From an uncultured Myxococcales bacterium (GTDB lineage Bacteria > Myxococcota_A > Polyangia > Polyangiales > Polyangiaceae), in contig CALKVG010000528.1 in NCBI GenBank assembly GCA_937998045.1, forward strand, positions 1 to 18,464: a DNA stretch of 18,464 nt, in the 5' to 3' direction. The notes under the pieces are model-generated. The model was not told the origin of the DNA, did not search any database, and saw nothing but the letters and a program-made list of their open reading frames with translations. How positions within the stretch are numbered: the stretch's first letter is position 1; each line of letters begins with the position of its first letter. Shown here piece by piece: positions 6,869 to 15,131 of the stretch. Position numbers and translations under genes: made by a program.

Positions 6869-8580
6869 GCCACCGCATGGACCGCCGGCATTACGCCGAC
6901 ATGTTCGGGCCGACGACGGGCGACCGCGTTCGGCTCGCGGACACGGGCCTCGTCGCGGAGGTCGAACGGGACTTCGCCGTGTACGGCGACGAATGCAAGT
7001 TCGGCGGCGGCAAGGTCCTGCGGGACCGACAGGGGCAGCGCGCGGGCGCCTCCGACCGCGAGGCGCTCGACTGCGTCATCACGAACGCGCTCGTGATCGA
7101 CGCGACGGGCATCTACAAGGCGGACGTCGGGATCAAGGGCGGCCGCATCGCCGGCATCGGGAAGGCGGGCAACCCCGACGTGATGGCGGGGGTGACGCCG
7201 GGGATGGTGATCGGCGTGACGACCGAGGCGATCTCCGCCGAGGGGCTCATCGTCACGGCGGGCGGGATCGACGCGCACGTTCACTTCATCTGTCCGCAGC
7301 AGGCCTTCGAGGCGCTCGCCTCCGGGGTGACGACGTTCGTCGGCGGAGGGACCGGCCCAGCGACGGGCACGAACGCGACGACGTGCACGCCCGGCAGCCG
7401 GCACATCCGGCAGATGCTGCAGGCGACCGACGCGCTCCCCATCAACATCGGGCTGACGGGGAAGGGGAATACGTCGTCCCCCGAGGGTCTGGTGGAGCAG
7501 ATCGAAGCCGGCGCGGTCGGACTGAAGCTCCACGAGGACTGGGGCACGACACCCGCGACGATCGACTGCTGCCTCGGCGTGGCCGACGCCGAGGACGTGC
7601 AGGTCACGATCCACACAGACACCCTCAACGAGTCCGGCTACGTGGACGACTCGATCGCCGCGTTCAAGGGGCGCACGATTCACACGTACCACTCCGAAGG
7701 AGCGGGCGGCGGCCACGCGCCCGACATCATCCGCGTCTGCGGCGAGCCAAACGTCATTCCGAGCTCGACGAACCCGACGCGCCCGTTCACCGTCAACACG
7801 CTCGACGAGCACCTCGACATGCTGATGGTCTGCCATCACCTGGACAAGACCATTCCCGAGGACGTCGCCTTCGCCGAGAGCCGCATCCGCGGCGAGACGA
7901 TCGCCGCCGAGGACATTCTCCACGACCTCGGGGCGATCAGCATCGTCTCGAGCGACAGCCAGGCGATGGGTCGCGTCGGAGAGGTCATCGCGCGCACATG
8001 GCAGACGGCGCACAAGATGAGAGAGCAGCGGGGCTCCCTGCCGGGGGAGCGCCCGGGCAGCGACAACCTTCGCATCAAGCGCTACGTCGCCAAGTACACG
8101 ATCAACCCGGCCATCGCGCACGGGATGGCCGGCGAGATCGGAAGCGTGGAGGTGGGCAAGTGGGCCGACCTCGTGCTGTGGCGCCCGGCGTTCTTCGGCG
8201 TGCGGCCGGAGCTCGTGCTCAAGGGAGGGTTCATCGCGTGGGCGCAGATGGGCGACGCCAACGCGTCGATCCCCACGCCGCAGCCGCTCCTCATGCGCCC
8301 GATGTTCGGGGCGTTCGGCGGCGCGGTCGGCCCGACGAGCGTCGCGTTCGTGTCGCAGCGCGCGGCGGCGTCCGGGGATCTCGCGTCGCTCGGCCTCGCG
8401 AAGCGCGTGGTCGGCGTGCGCAGCTGCCGGTCGATCGGCAAGCACGACATGGTGCACAACGCGGCGTTGCCGCAGATCACGGTGGATCCCGAGACGTACG
8501 AGGTGCGCGCGGACGGCGTCCTCTTGCGTTGCGAGCCGGCGTCGCGCCTGCCGCTGGCCCAGCTCTATCACCTGTTCTGA
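6865..8580 (+). CDS. ureC: Urease catalytic (alpha) subunit UreC
   Basis: This is the nickel-dependent catalytic subunit that hydrolyses urea to ammonia and carbamate. At 571 aa it has full length. All active-site residues are present, each four positions higher than in the Klebsiella enzyme: nickel ligands His138 and His140 (DAHVHF), the carbamylated Lys221 (GLKLHEDWG), His250 (TIHTDTLNE), His276 (TYHSEGAGGGH) and Asp364 (SSDSQAMGR). The flap residues Cys323-His324 are in MVCHHLDK. The N-terminal YADMFGPTTGDRVRLADT is canonical, so the ATG at 6865 (overlapping the ureAB stop) is sound; a second ATG at 6877 is less likely. The enzyme should be active once metallated by the UreD/F/G products of this unit. 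Confidence 0.98.
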   Translation: MSHRMDRRHYADMFGPTTGDRVRLADTGLVAEVERDFAVYGDECKFGGGKVLRDRQGQRAGASDREALDCVITNALVIDATGIYKADVGIKGGRIAGIGKAGNPDVMAGVTPGMVIGVTTEAISAEGLIVTAGGIDAHVHFICPQQAFEALASGVTTFVGGGTGPATGTNATTCTPGSRHIRQMLQATDALPINIGLTGKGNTSSPEGLVEQIEAGAVGLKLHEDWGTTPATIDCCLGVADAEDVQVTIHTDTLNESGYVDDSIAAFKGRTIHTYHSEGAGGGHAPDIIRVCGEPNVIPSSTNPTRPFTVNTLDEHLDMLMVCHHLDKTIPEDVAFAESRIRGETIAAEDILHDLGAISIVSSDSQAMGRVGEVIARTWQTAHKMREQRGSLPGERPGSDNLRIKRYVAKYTINPAIAHGMAGEIGSVEVGKWADLVLWRPAFFGVRPELVLKGGFIAWAQMGDANASIPTPQPLLMRPMFGAFGGAVGPTSVAFVSQRAAASGDLASLGLAKRVVGVRSCRSIGKHDMVHNAALPQITVDPETYEVRADGVLLRCEPASRLPLAQLYHLF

Positions 8581-8585
8581 ACGGC

Positions 8586-9260
8586 ATGGCTCCGGGGTCG
8601 TCGCTCTGGCGCATTCTGCAGATCGCGGACTCGGGCTTTCCCGCCGGCGGCTTCGCGCATTCGGCGGGCCTCGAGGCCGCGGCGAACCTGGGCCACGTCG
8701 CTACGGCGGACGCGCTCGAACGTTTTCTCGTGGCGCATCTGTGGAACGTGGGGCACGCGTCGATGCCGTTCGTCGGCGCCGCGCACGATCGTCCGGCCGG
8801 CGTGGGGGAGCTGTGCGGCTGGATCGATGCGACGCTGACCAACCACGTCGCGAACCGCGCGAGCCGGACGCAGGCGCGGGCGTTTCTGGCGACCTGCGCG
8901 GAGGTCTTCGCCGAGGCGGAGATCGGGGCGCTCGCCGAACGGGTGCGGCGCCGCGAGTGCACGGCGCATCTCGCGCCCGTCTTCGGCGCGGTCCTGCGCG
9001 CCCTCGGAGTTGGGCGAGACGAGACGCTGGCGCTGCACCTTCAGCTCGCGCTCCGCGGGCTGACGTCCGCGGCGGTTCGCCTCGGGATCGTCGGCCCGCT
9101 CGAGGCGCAGCGCCTCCAGGTCCGGCACCGCGCGACCCTCGACGCCGTCCTCGCCCGGTGCAGCGCGATCGAGCCGGACGACGCGGCGAGCGTCGCCCCG
9201 CTCCACGACGTCTTCGGCGCCAAGCACGACCGACTCTACTCGCGGCTCTTTCAGAGCTAG
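8586..9260 (+). CDS. ureF: Urease accessory protein UreF
   Basis: UreF bridges UreD and UreG in the nickel-insertion complex and regulates the UreG GTPase. The 224-aa, largely helical protein carries the family's N-terminal signature ILQIADSGFPAGGFAHSAGLE (10-30; here SAG replaces the common SYG). It also has the C-terminal HDVFGAKHDRLYSRLFQS region (207-224), close to the usual ending for UreF. The ATG at 8586 is 5 bp after the ureC stop; there is no clear Shine-Dalgarno, so translation is probably coupled. The reading frame stays open far upstream through ureC, but only as a shadow. Confidence 0.92.
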   Translation: MAPGSSLWRILQIADSGFPAGGFAHSAGLEAAANLGHVATADALERFLVAHLWNVGHASMPFVGAAHDRPAGVGELCGWIDATLTNHVANRASRTQARAFLATCAEVFAEAEIGALAERVRRRECTAHLAPVFGAVLRALGVGRDETLALHLQLALRGLTSAAVRLGIVGPLEAQRLQVRHRATLDAVLARCSAIEPDDAASVAPLHDVFGAKHDRLYSRLFQS

Positions 9261-9273
9261 GAAGACGGCACGT

Positions 9274-9290
9274 CTCCGGCGCCGCCGGAG
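9274..9290 (+). other. Intercistronic hairpin between ureF and ureG
   Basis: CTCCGGC (9274-9280) and GCCGGAG (9284-9290) are perfectly complementary and form a 7-bp GC-rich stem with a 3-nt loop in the 51-bp gap. There is no T-run, so it is not a typical intrinsic terminator. It may mark an RNA processing or stability point ahead of ureG. Confidence 0.4.
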
Positions 9291-9311
9291 CGGTCGAAAC
9301 CAGGAGGATCC

Positions 9312-10028
9312 ATGGGACACGAGGACCACGACGGGCATCCCCATCCCCACCCCCACGAGCACGCGGACACGCCGGGTCTCTTCCGCGAGCGCGAGCCGGC
9401 GCGGCGGCGCGACTACCATCAGCGCGCGTTCACGGTCGGCATCGGCGGCCCGGTCGGCAGCGGCAAGACCGCGCTCGTCCTCGCGCTCTGCCGCATGCTG
9501 CGCGATCGGATGAGCCTTGGCGTCGTCACGAACGACATCTTCACGCGAGAGGACGCCGAGTTCCTGCATCGCCACGAGGCCTTGCCGCACGATCGCATTC
9601 GCGCGGTGGAGACCGGCGGCTGCCCCCACGCCGCCATTCGCGAGGACATCAGCCACAACCTCGATGCCCTCGATCAGCTCATGTTGGACGTCCGTCCGGA
9701 GCTGCTCCTGGTCGAGAGCGGCGGCGACAACCTGGCCGCGCAATTCAGCCGCGAACTCGTCGACTTGACGCTTTACGTCATCGACGTCGCCGGAGGAGAC
9801 AAGGTCCCGCGCAAAGGCGGCCCGGGCATCACGCAATCCGATCTGCTCGTCATCAACAAGACCGACCTGGCACCGCATGTCGGCGCCAGCCTCGACGTCA
9901 TGGCCCGGGACGCGACGGCGATGAGAGGCGATGGCCCCGTTGTCTTCGCCCAGGCGCGGAACGGCGTGGGCATTGTCGAGATCGCTGGCTTTATCGTGTG
10001 CGCAAAGGAGAAAGCCGCGGCTGGGTGA
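9312..10028 (+). CDS. ureG: Urease accessory GTPase UreG with His-rich N-terminus
   Basis: UreG is the SIMIBI-class GTPase that carries nickel and drives its insertion into urease. The 238-aa product has Walker A GGPVGSGKT (45-53), the nickel-binding Cys-Pro-His motif (C104-P105-H106), VESGGDN (134-140), the GDKVPRKGGPGI segment (162-173) and the base-specificity motif NKTD (182-185). Its first 17 residues include seven histidines alternating with acidic, proline and glycine residues, a likely metal-storing extension. This is notable because no ureE gene lies in the unit. A strong AGGAGG at 9302-9307, four bases before the ATG, fixes the start. It is the last urease gene and urtA follows after 93 bp. 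Confidence 0.96.
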   Translation: MGHEDHDGHPHPHPHEHADTPGLFREREPARRRDYHQRAFTVGIGGPVGSGKTALVLALCRMLRDRMSLGVVTNDIFTREDAEFLHRHEALPHDRIRAVETGGCPHAAIREDISHNLDALDQLMLDVRPELLLVESGGDNLAAQFSRELVDLTLYVIDVAGGDKVPRKGGPGITQSDLLVINKTDLAPHVGASLDVMARDATAMRGDGPVVFAQARNGVGIVEIAGFIVCAKEKAAAG

Positions 10029-10068
10029 CCAAAATTCATCCGTCGGACAAGCCACCGAAACATGATGT

Positions 10069-10086
10069 GTGACACGTTCCTGTCAC
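10069..10086. promoter_or_regulatory. Perfect inverted repeat GTGACA-N6-TGTCAC upstream of urtA
   Basis: GTGACA (10069-10074) and TGTCAC (10081-10086) are exact reverse complements separated by 6 bp, within the 93-bp ureG-urtA gap. The element ends 35 bp before the urtA ATG. Its 18-bp symmetric layout suits a dimeric regulator. It does not fit CRP (half-site spacing wrong), NtrC (GCAC-N7-GTGC) or a sigma-54 promoter (GG and GC dinucleotides absent). An internal promoter or operator for the transporter genes is possible. Confidence 0.35.
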
Positions 10087-10110
10087 GCTCGAAGCCCGGG
10101 CAGAATCCAG

Positions 10111-10115
10111 GGAGG
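10111..10115 (+). promoter_or_regulatory. Ribosome binding site of urtA
   Basis: GGAGG lies 6 nt before the ATG at 10122. It decides the start against an in-frame ATG at 10062, which lacks a binding site, would place the inverted repeat inside the gene, and would put 20 residues in front of the lipoprotein signal. Confidence 0.7.
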
Positions 10116-10121
10116 ATCGTC

Positions 10122-11507
10122 ATGCGAAGGTGGCTCATGGTCGTTGCGGCCTGCTCTCAAGTCATGCTGCTCGGGTGCAGCAAGGACGAGGCGAAGCCCG
10201 AGGCCGCCAAGCCCGGAGAGTCGGCGAAGGCGGAGCCAACCAAGGCGACCGCCACCGCCGCCGCAGGCGACACGATCAAGGTCGGCATTCTCCACTCCCT
10301 CTCCGGGACAATGGCCATCAGCGAGACGTCTCTGAAGGACGTCGCGCTCATGACGATCGACGAGCTGAACGGGAAGGGCGGTGTGCTCGGCAAGAAGATC
10401 GAGCCCGTCGTCGTCGACCCCGCGTCGAACTGGCCCCTCTTCGCCGAGAAGGCGCGCGAGCTCCTTCAGAAGGACGCCGTCGCCGCCGTCTTCGGCTGCT
10501 GGACCTCGGTGTCTCGCAAGTCGGTGCTCCCCGTGTTCGAGGAGCTGAACGGGCTGCTTTTCTACCCCGTGCAATACGAGGGGGAGGAGTCCTCGTATAA
10601 CGTCTTTTACACGGGCGCTGCGCCGAACCAGCAGGCGATCCCGGCGGTCGAGTACCTGATGAGCGACAAGGGGGGCGGCGCGAAGCGCTTCGTCCTCCTC
10701 GGGACGGACTACGTCTATCCGCGGACGACGAACAAGATCCTGCGGTACTTCCTGCACTCGAAGGGCATCACCGACGACGACATCAAAGAGGAGTACACGC
10801 CGTTCGGTCACGCCGACTACCAGACGATCGTCAGCGACATCAAGACGTTCTCCAAGGGCAAGAAGACCGCGGTGATCTCGACGATCAACGGCGACTCCAA
10901 CGTTCCCTTCTACAAGGAGCTCGGCAACCAGGGGCTCAAGGCGAAGGACGTCCCCGTCGTCGCGTTCTCGGTAGGCGAGGAGGAGCTCCGTGGCATCGAC
11001 ACGACGCCGCTCGTCGGGCACCTCGCCGCGTGGAACTACTTCGAGTCGATCGACACGCCCGAGAACAAGGCGTTCATCGAGGAGTGGAAGGGCTACGTCA
11101 AGGCGAAGAACCTCCCGGGCGGGGACAAGCGCGTCACCAACGATCCGATGGAGGCCACGTACATCGGCCTGCACATGTGGGCGCAGGCGGTCCAGCAGGC
11201 GGGGACGACGAACGTCGACGCCGTCCGCCAGGCGCTCGGCTACCAGACGTTCCACGCGCCGTCCGGCTTCGACATCACACTCGACGCCAAGAACCACCAC
11301 CTGCACAAGCCGGTGTTCATCGGAGAGGTGCAGGCCGACGGCCAGTTCAAGACCGTCTGGAAGACCGACGGACCGATCCGCGCGCAGGCGTGGAGTCCGT
11401 TCATCCCGGACAGCGCGAAGAAGGTCGCCGACTGGACGTTCCCCTGGGTGTGCGGAAACTGCACCGAGCCCAAGTACGCGGTCAACGTCGCCCTGGCGCA
11501 CCGCTGA
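10122..11507 (+). CDS. urtA: Urea ABC transporter substrate-binding lipoprotein UrtA
   Basis: UrtA is the extracytoplasmic receptor that captures urea for the UrtBCDE importer. The 461-aa product starts with a lipoprotein signal (MRRWLMVVAACSQVMLLGC), with a lipobox ending at Cys19. A Lys/Ala/Glu/Pro-rich linker (20-49) follows and would tether the protein to the membrane. The type-I periplasmic-binding fold begins at TIKVGILHSLSG (51-62). Family features include VFGCWTSVSRKSVLPVFE, LLFYPVQYEGEE, YTGAAPNQQ and the C-terminal WTFPWVCGNC. These separate UrtA from the amino-acid binding proteins of the same superfamily. Position directly behind the urease genes and ahead of urtB-E supports urea as ligand. 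Start choice rests on the ribosome binding site at 10111 and the signal sequence. Confidence 0.95.
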   Translation: MRRWLMVVAACSQVMLLGCSKDEAKPEAAKPGESAKAEPTKATATAAAGDTIKVGILHSLSGTMAISETSLKDVALMTIDELNGKGGVLGKKIEPVVVDPASNWPLFAEKARELLQKDAVAAVFGCWTSVSRKSVLPVFEELNGLLFYPVQYEGEESSYNVFYTGAAPNQQAIPAVEYLMSDKGGGAKRFVLLGTDYVYPRTTNKILRYFLHSKGITDDDIKEEYTPFGHADYQTIVSDIKTFSKGKKTAVISTINGDSNVPFYKELGNQGLKAKDVPVVAFSVGEEELRGIDTTPLVGHLAAWNYFESIDTPENKAFIEEWKGYVKAKNLPGGDKRVTNDPMEATYIGLHMWAQAVQQAGTTNVDAVRQALGYQTFHAPSGFDITLDAKNHHLHKPVFIGEVQADGQFKTVWKTDGPIRAQAWSPFIPDSAKKVADWTFPWVCGNCTEPKYAVNVALAHR

Positions 11508-11528
11508 GGCCATAGAGCAGTACCTCCG

Positions 11529-12440
11529 ATGCTCGTACGCCTCGCTGCGGACGTCCTTTACGGAATGAGCACGGGGAGCGTCCTGCTCCTCTCCGCACTG
11601 GGTCTCGCCATCACCTTTGGCCTGATGCGCGTCATCAACATGGCGCACGGCGAGATGCTGATGCTCGGCGCGTACGCGACCTACGTGACCCAGCTCTTCT
11701 TCCGCGCCCACCTGCCCGGCTTCGTCTCGCTGTACCTGGTGGCTGCCGTTCCGGTGGCGCTGATCACGTGCATGGCCGTCGGCGCGCTCCTCGAGGTCAC
11801 GGTCATCCGGTTTCTCTACGGGCGGCCGCTCGAGACGCTGCTCGCGACGTACGGCCTCAGTCTCCTTCTCATCCAGATCGTGCGGACGGTCTTCGGCGCG
11901 CAGAACGTCGAGGTCGAGAATCCCCCCTGGCTCTCCGGCGGGGTCCAGATCTTCGAGGACGTCGTCTTCCCGTACAGCCGGATCGCCGTCCTCGTCTTCA
12001 CGGTCGTCGTCGTGACTTTCGTCGCGTACATCCTGCGGGGCACGTCGCTCGGGCTCCTCGTACGCGCGGTCACGCAGAACCGTCCGATGGCGGCCAGCAT
12101 GGGGGTGTCGACGCGCCGCGTGGATACGTGGACCTTCGCCCTGGGGTGCGGCGTCGGCGGACTGGGCGGCGTCGCGCTCTCGCAGCTCGGCAACGTCGGG
12201 CCGGAGCTCGGGCAGGGGGTCATCGTCGATTCCTTTCTGGTCGTCGTCCTCGGCGGCGTCGGCAAGCTCACGGGCTGCGTCGTCGCCGCGCTGACGCTCG
12301 GGATCTTGAACAAGGTCCTCGAGCCCGTCGCGGGCGCGGTCCTCGGAAAGATCGCCGTTCTTCTCGCGGTGATCGTGATCATCCAGAAGCGTCCGCAGGG
12401 GCTCTTCGCGGTGCACACGCGCGGAGTGGAGTCGGCATGA
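11529..12440 (+). CDS. urtB: Urea ABC transporter permease UrtB
   Basis: UrtB is one of the two membrane subunits of the urea importer (LivH-like family). The 303-aa, strongly hydrophobic protein has membrane segments at roughly 9-33, 63-92, 102-122, 150-170, 200-220, 231-261 and 268-287. It has the conserved MRVINMAHGEMLMLGAYA block (33-50) and the C-terminal RPQGLFA (288-294) shared by branched-chain amino-acid and urea permeases. It is shorter than those UrtB proteins that carry an extra N-terminal extracytoplasmic domain. The start at 11529 is 21 bp after urtA, with only a weak purine stretch upstream. Its stop overlaps the urtC start by 4 bp. Confidence 0.93.
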   Translation: MLVRLAADVLYGMSTGSVLLLSALGLAITFGLMRVINMAHGEMLMLGAYATYVTQLFFRAHLPGFVSLYLVAAVPVALITCMAVGALLEVTVIRFLYGRPLETLLATYGLSLLLIQIVRTVFGAQNVEVENPPWLSGGVQIFEDVVFPYSRIAVLVFTVVVVTFVAYILRGTSLGLLVRAVTQNRPMAASMGVSTRRVDTWTFALGCGVGGLGGVALSQLGNVGPELGQGVIVDSFLVVVLGGVGKLTGCVVAALTLGILNKVLEPVAGAVLGKIAVLLAVIVIIQKRPQGLFAVHTRGVESA

Positions 12441-13678
12441 CCGGTCGCGGGCTCAGCGCTCGCTTCGTGTCGCGGCTTCCTCGCTGGGAGACGGGGCTCG
12501 TGGCCCTCCTCTGCGCCATCGCCGGTGTCGCGGTCCCCTTGCTGAACACGATGACGAGCGAGACGAGCGCGCTCCACGTCCCCGACTTCCTCGTCACGCT
12601 CATCGGCAAGTTCGCCTGCTATGCGATCGTCGCCGTCGCGCTCGACCTGGTCTGGGGGTACGTCGGGATCCTGAGCCTCTGCCATGGCCTGTTCTTCGCC
12701 CTTGGCGGCTACGCCATGGGCATGTACCTGATGCGCTCGATCGGCACCGAGGGCATGTACCGGAGCGAGCTCCCCGACTTCATGGTCTTCCTCGACTGGA
12801 AGGAGCTGCCCTGGTACTGGCGCGGCTTCGATCGCTTCGGTTTCGCGCTGCTCATGTCGCTCGTCGTGCCGGGTGTCGTCGCGTACGTGTTCGGGTTCTT
12901 CGCCTTCCGGTCGCGCATCACCGGCGTCTATTTGGCCGTCATCACGCAGGCGCTGACGTACGCCGCGATGCTCCTCTTCTTCCGCAACGCGACCGGCTTC
13001 GGCGGCAACAACGGCCTGACCGACTTCAAGCGCATCCTCGGCTACTCGCTGCGCGATCCGGAGACGCGCGCGGTCCTCTGCGCCGCCAGCGGCGCGGGCC
13101 TGGCGGCCTCCTACGCCGTGTGCCGCCTGGTGGTCGCTTCGCGGGCGGGTCGCATCCTCATGGCCATTCGCGACGCCGAGGAGAAGGTGCGCTTCTGCGG
13201 GTACGACCCCGTTCGGTACAAGCTATTCGCCTGGACGCTCTCGGCGGTCCTGTGCGGTCTGGCCGGCGCGCTCTACGTGCCGCAGATCGGGATCGTGAAC
13301 CCCAGCGAGATGCAGCCGTCGAACTCCGTGGAGATCCCCATCTGGGTCGCCGTCGGCGGTCGCGGAACGCTCGCGGGCGCCGTCCTCGGCGCGCTCCTCA
13401 TCAACGGCGCGAAGAGCTGGCTCACGGTCGCTTTCCCCACAGCGTGGCTATACGTGCTCGGCTCTCTGTTCGTCTTCGTCACGCTGGCGCTGCCCGGGGG
13501 CCTCCTTCAGGCGTTCTCCGGTTTGCGGCGAGCGGTCGGAGCTCTTGCGACGCGGATGCGGGGTGCGTCTCCGAAGACGACGGCCCCAAAGGAGGCAACC
13601 CCGGGGAAGACGATCCCCAGGAAGATGGGCCCCCCTCCCGCCGCGCCGGTGGCGCTCAGCGAGGAGCAGCAGCCGTGA
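12437..13678 (+). CDS. urtC: Urea ABC transporter permease UrtC
   Basis: UrtC is the second membrane subunit of the urea importer (LivM-like family). The 413-aa protein has multiple hydrophobic helices and family blocks LDLVWGYVGILSLCHGLFFALGGYAMGMYLM (starting at residue 69; given here in part as the LCHGLFFALGGY core, 81-92), the ATGFGGNNGLTDF segment, RILMAIRDAEEKVRFCGYDP and VAVGGRGTLAGAVLGA. These are characteristic of UrtC. After the last helix a basic, Pro/Lys/Thr-rich tail of about 45 residues follows and is probably cytoplasmic. The ATG at 12437 overlaps the urtB stop, and the urtC stop overlaps the urtD GTG, so urtB, urtC and urtD are translationally coupled. Confidence 0.94.
   Translation: MTGRGLSARFVSRLPRWETGLVALLCAIAGVAVPLLNTMTSETSALHVPDFLVTLIGKFACYAIVAVALDLVWGYVGILSLCHGLFFALGGYAMGMYLMRSIGTEGMYRSELPDFMVFLDWKELPWYWRGFDRFGFALLMSLVVPGVVAYVFGFFAFRSRITGVYLAVITQALTYAAMLLFFRNATGFGGNNGLTDFKRILGYSLRDPETRAVLCAASGAGLAASYAVCRLVVASRAGRILMAIRDAEEKVRFCGYDPVRYKLFAWTLSAVLCGLAGALYVPQIGIVNPSEMQPSNSVEIPIWVAVGGRGTLAGAVLGALLINGAKSWLTVAFPTAWLYVLGSLFVFVTLALPGGLLQAFSGLRRAVGALATRMRGASPKTTAPKEATPGKTIPRKMGPPPAAPVALSEEQQP
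13661..13666 (+). promoter_or_regulatory. Ribosome binding site of urtD
   Basis: GAGGAG lies 8 nt before the GTG at 13675, inside the last codons of urtC. It supports this GTG as the start. The longer open frame upstream overlaps urtC and is not coding. Confidence 0.6.
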
Positions 13679-14409
13679 CGGCGCTCCTCGCGATCGAAGC
13701 CGTGACGGTGAGCTTCGACGGATTCCGAGCGCTCGACGAGCTCACCCTCGGGATCGAAGCCGGTGAGCTGCGCTGCATCGTCGGGCCCAACGGCGCCGGC
13801 AAGACGACGCTCATGGACGTCATCACCGGCAAGACTCGCCCCGATTCGGGCCGCGTTCGCTTCGCCGACCGCGACATCACGCGATTGCCGGAGCACAAGA
13901 TCGTGGCCCTCGGGATCGGGCGCAAGTTCCAGCGTCCGACCGTGTTCCCGAATCACACGGTGCTCGAGAACCTGGAGCTCACCAGCCACGGGACGCGGGG
14001 CGTCGCGCGCGCCCTCCTCAGCCGGCTCTCGGGAGAGCAGATGCGGGCGATTGACCGCGCCCTCGACCTCACCGGCCTCACCGAACACGCGTCGCGCGTC
14101 GCCGGGCTCTTGTCGCACGGGCAGAAGCAGTGGCTGGAGATCGGCATGCTGCTGGTCCAGCAACCGAAGCTCCTGCTGGTCGACGAGCCCGTCGCCGGGA
14201 TGACGCAGGACGAGATCGAGCGCACGGCGACGATCCTCGGTTCGCTCGCCGGCGAGCACACCGTCGTCGTCGTCGAGCACGACATGGACTTCGTACGGAG
14301 CATCGCCCGCACCGTGACCGTTCTGCACGAGGGGCGCGTCCTGGCGGAGGGACCCATGCAAGACGTCCAGCGCGACCCGCGCGTCGTCGAAGTGTACCTG
14401 GGGGCCTGA
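13675..14409 (+). CDS. urtD: Urea ABC transporter ATP-binding protein UrtD
   Basis: UrtD is the first of two ATPase subunits powering the urea importer at the inner face of the membrane. The 244-aa product starts at GTG 13675. It has Walker A GPNGAGKT (37-44), Q-loop RKFQRPTVF (83-91), an unusual signature LSHGQKQWLEIGM (146-158) in place of LSGGQ, which is typical of UrtD, Walker B LLLVDEP (166-172), and the H-loop His202 in VEHDMDFV. The LSHGQKQWLEIG form and length separate it from LivG. It overlaps urtC by 4 bp and is followed by urtE after 3 bp. Confidence 0.95.
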   Translation: MTALLAIEAVTVSFDGFRALDELTLGIEAGELRCIVGPNGAGKTTLMDVITGKTRPDSGRVRFADRDITRLPEHKIVALGIGRKFQRPTVFPNHTVLENLELTSHGTRGVARALLSRLSGEQMRAIDRALDLTGLTEHASRVAGLLSHGQKQWLEIGMLLVQQPKLLLVDEPVAGMTQDEIERTATILGSLAGEHTVVVVEHDMDFVRSIARTVTVLHEGRVLAEGPMQDVQRDPRVVEVYLGA

Positions 14410-14412
14410 GTC

Positions 14413-15108
14413 GTGCTCCAGACGCGAGAGGTCCACCAGTACTACGGCGGCAGCCACACGCTGCGGGGCGTCTCGCTCGCCGTGCCAGACGGCTCTTGCA
14501 CGTGCGTCATGGGACGCAACGGCGTCGGGAAGACGACGCTCCTCAAGGCGATCATGGGGCTCACGGCGCTGCGATCGGGAAGCGTGCGCTTCGACGACCG
14601 CGACCTGGCCGGCGCGGACGCCAGCGCGCGCGCCCACGCGGGCATCGGCTATGTGCCCCAGGGGCGCGAGATCTTTCCCGAGCTGACGGTCCAGGAGAAC
14701 CTCCTTCTCGGCGTCTTGGCGGTCCAGCGCAAGCGCCGGGAGATCCCCGAGCTCGTCTTTCGCCTCTTTCCGGCGCTGAAGTCGATGCTCCGGCGCCGCG
14801 GCGGCAACCTCTCCGGGGGCCAGCAGCAGCAGCTCGCCATCGGACGTGCACTCGCGATCCAGCCCAAGTGCATCCTCCTCGACGAGCCCACCGAGGGCAT
14901 CCAGCCGAGCGTCGTCCACGAGCTCGGCGACATCATCCAGCGCATCTACCGCGAGGAGAACGTCGCCGTCCTTCTCGTGGAGCAAAAGCTGCCCTTTGCG
15001 AGACGCGTCGCCGAGCGCTTCTCCCTCATGGACCGGGGCACCGTCGTCGCCTCCGGCCCGATGGAGGAGCTCAGCGACGACCTGGTCCGCAGGCACCTCG
15101 CCGTTTAA
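14413..15108 (+). CDS. urtE: Urea ABC transporter ATP-binding protein UrtE
   Basis: UrtE is the second ATPase subunit of the urea importer and the last gene of the rightward unit. The 231-aa product begins at GTG 14413, 3 bp after urtD. It has Walker A GRNGVGKT (34-41), the VPQGREIFPELTVQENL Q-loop region (81-97), signature LSGGQQQQLAIGRAL (133-147), Walker B ILLDEP (154-159) and EGIQPSVV. The switch residue is Gln191 (LVEQK) instead of His, as is common in UrtE and LivF. EGIQPSVV and the N-terminal QYYGGSHTLRGV favour UrtE over LivF, and the gene order confirms it. Confidence 0.95.
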   Translation: MLQTREVHQYYGGSHTLRGVSLAVPDGSCTCVMGRNGVGKTTLLKAIMGLTALRSGSVRFDDRDLAGADASARAHAGIGYVPQGREIFPELTVQENLLLGVLAVQRKRREIPELVFRLFPALKSMLRRRGGNLSGGQQQQLAIGRALAIQPKCILLDEPTEGIQPSVVHELGDIIQRIYREENVAVLLVEQKLPFARRVAERFSLMDRGTVVASGPMEELSDDLVRRHLAV

Positions 15109-15128
15109 GCGGCGGGCGTGGCCGCCTT
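15107..15128. terminator. Possible bidirectional terminator hairpin between urtE and the permease gene
   Basis: The 23-bp gap between the converging stop codons of urtE and the permease holds AAGCGGC (15107-15113), a 7-nt loop and GCCGCCTT (15121-15128), which pair with one bulged base. Flanking A and T bases are few and no T-run follows on either strand, so terminator activity is uncertain. Position between convergent units is the main argument. Confidence 0.35.
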
Positions 15129-15131
15129 GCC

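Noticed and set aside
6805..8571. Long open frame on the minus strand opposite ureC (588 codons)
   Set aside because: It is antisense to a gene with all urease active-site residues. The translation is Arg/Asp/His-rich and matches no family; it is a by-product of GC-rich codon use.
10068..10087. CRP or sigma-54 site upstream of urtA
   Set aside because: TGTGA and TCAC are 10 bp apart rather than 6, and the GG and GC dinucleotides needed for sigma-54 are GA and GT here.
10083..12416. 777-codon minus-strand open frame opposite urtA and urtB
   Set aside because: Low-complexity charged translation with no domain. The plus strand carries two clear transporter genes and fits their boundaries.
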